A DNA stretch of 43,396 nt from Streptomyces sp. yr375 (GTDB lineage: Bacteria > Actinomycetota > Actinomycetes > Streptomycetales > Streptomycetaceae). The DNA is taken from contig NZ_FOFF01000064.1 in NCBI RefSeq assembly GCF_900110755.1, positions 1 to 43,396 on the forward strand, given 5' to 3'. Under the pieces are notes generated by a model, which was not told the origin of the DNA, made no database searches, and saw only the letters and a list, made by a program, of their open reading frames with translations. Below are positions 43,083 to 43,396 of the stretch, piece after piece; within the stretch, counting starts at the first letter, position 1; every line of letters begins with the position of its first letter. The position numbers and the translations under genes are program-made.

Positions 43083-43396
43083 TCACGCGGCGATTCGCAA
43101 CTTCTCGTACTCGGCGTGGACTTCGTACGGAGGGCGGTAACCCACCGCCGAGTGGAGGCGTTTGCGATTGTACCAGAATTCGATGTAGCGAGTGATGTCC
43201 TGTCGGGCGGCCTCGCGGGTCAGGTAAGTCACCCTGGATACGCGCTCGTTCTTCAGGGCGCCGAAGAATGATTCGGCCATGGCGTTGTCGAAGCAGATCC
43301 CGGTGCGGCCGGAAGACCTGCGGAGACCGAACCGGTCGAGCGTCTTCCCGAACTCTGCTGACATGTAGTTACTTCCGCGATCGGAGTGAAATATCG
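43083..43396 (-). CDS. IS3-family transposase (DDE integrase core), C-terminal part
   Basis: The frame is open to the window edge, so its start is missing; 104 codons are visible including the stop. It contains FHSDRGSNY (second catalytic Asp), ICFDNAMAESFFGALKNE (catalytic Glu) and the C-terminal IEFWYNRKRLHSAVGYRPP, all typical of IS3 OrfB. The visible part is intact. It ends against the truncated DUF6879-like gene. Confidence 0.93.
   Translation of the reverse strand, partial: IFHSDRGSNYMSAEFGKTLDRFGLRRSSGRTGICFDNAMAESFFGALKNERVSRVTYLTREAARQDITRYIEFWYNRKRLHSAVGYRPPYEVHAEYEKLRIAA
43083..43396. mobile_element. IS3-family insertion sequence, one end in the window
   Basis: Defined by the transposase gene. 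The terminal inverted repeat should lie just left of 43083, but I cannot delimit it without the other end. Confidence 0.8.

Overview
The window is high-GC actinobacterial DNA, almost certainly Streptomyces. The evidence is strong G/C third-position bias, AfsR-type SARP and ATPase-LuxR regulators, rare TTA (Leu) codons concentrated in regulators, XRE/DUF397 (Scr1/Scr2-type) pairs with a divergent HATPase, and GTG starts in 4-bp GTGA/ATGA overlaps. All assignments come from reading translated motifs; no search was run.

Region 1 (1-14412) is the 3' end of a nonribosomal peptide synthetase (NRPS) cluster. The first gene is cut by the window edge and reads (A)-PCP-C-A-PCP-E. It overlaps the terminal NRPS gene, C-A-PCP-C-A-PCP-TE. 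The last three modules would add D-X, L-X and a probable Asn-like residue. The two X adenylation domains share one pocket, read as D-S-L-L-G-G-A-V-C-K, which I cannot assign. An HpgT-like aminotransferase (arylglycine supply) and an MbtH-like protein flank the NRPS, suggesting an arylglycine-containing peptide.

Region 2 (14602-22646) holds control and probable self-protection. A LuxR-type ATPase regulator and an AfsR/SARP regulator are divergent around an intergenic region with five 11-bp direct repeats, the usual layout of SARP binding sites. Both regulators contain TTA codons. Next comes a divergent pair: a pentapeptide-repeat protein and a diverged MurG paralogue, a plausible immunity pair for a cell-wall-active peptide.

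Region 3 (22647-30327) is a six-gene redox operon: DyP-type peroxidase, BBE-like bicovalent flavin oxidase, dehydrogenase small subunit, GMC-type large subunit, VioB/RebD-type ferritin-like protein and an ABM-fold monooxygenase-like protein. It is preceded by a C-rich/G4 tract and a near-perfect 22-bp palindrome, and closed by a 16-bp perfect-stem terminator. I know of no described system with this gene set, so it is the best candidate for an unknown pathway.

Region 4 (30356-40376) looks like ordinary chromosomal background: a rhomboid-like membrane protein, a DAO-family oxidoreductase, a DHA2 drug exporter divergent from a second pentapeptide-repeat protein, a secreted M1 peptidase lipoprotein, a Nudix hydrolase, LysR, SDR, two hypotheticals and a HATPase.

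Region 5 (40377-43396) is a decaying cluster of Scr1/Scr2-type regulators: an intact XRE-DUF397 pair, a DUF5753 gene without its helix-turn-helix, a small gene broken by an in-frame stop, and a DUF6879-like gene cut by an IS3-family transposase that runs off the window.
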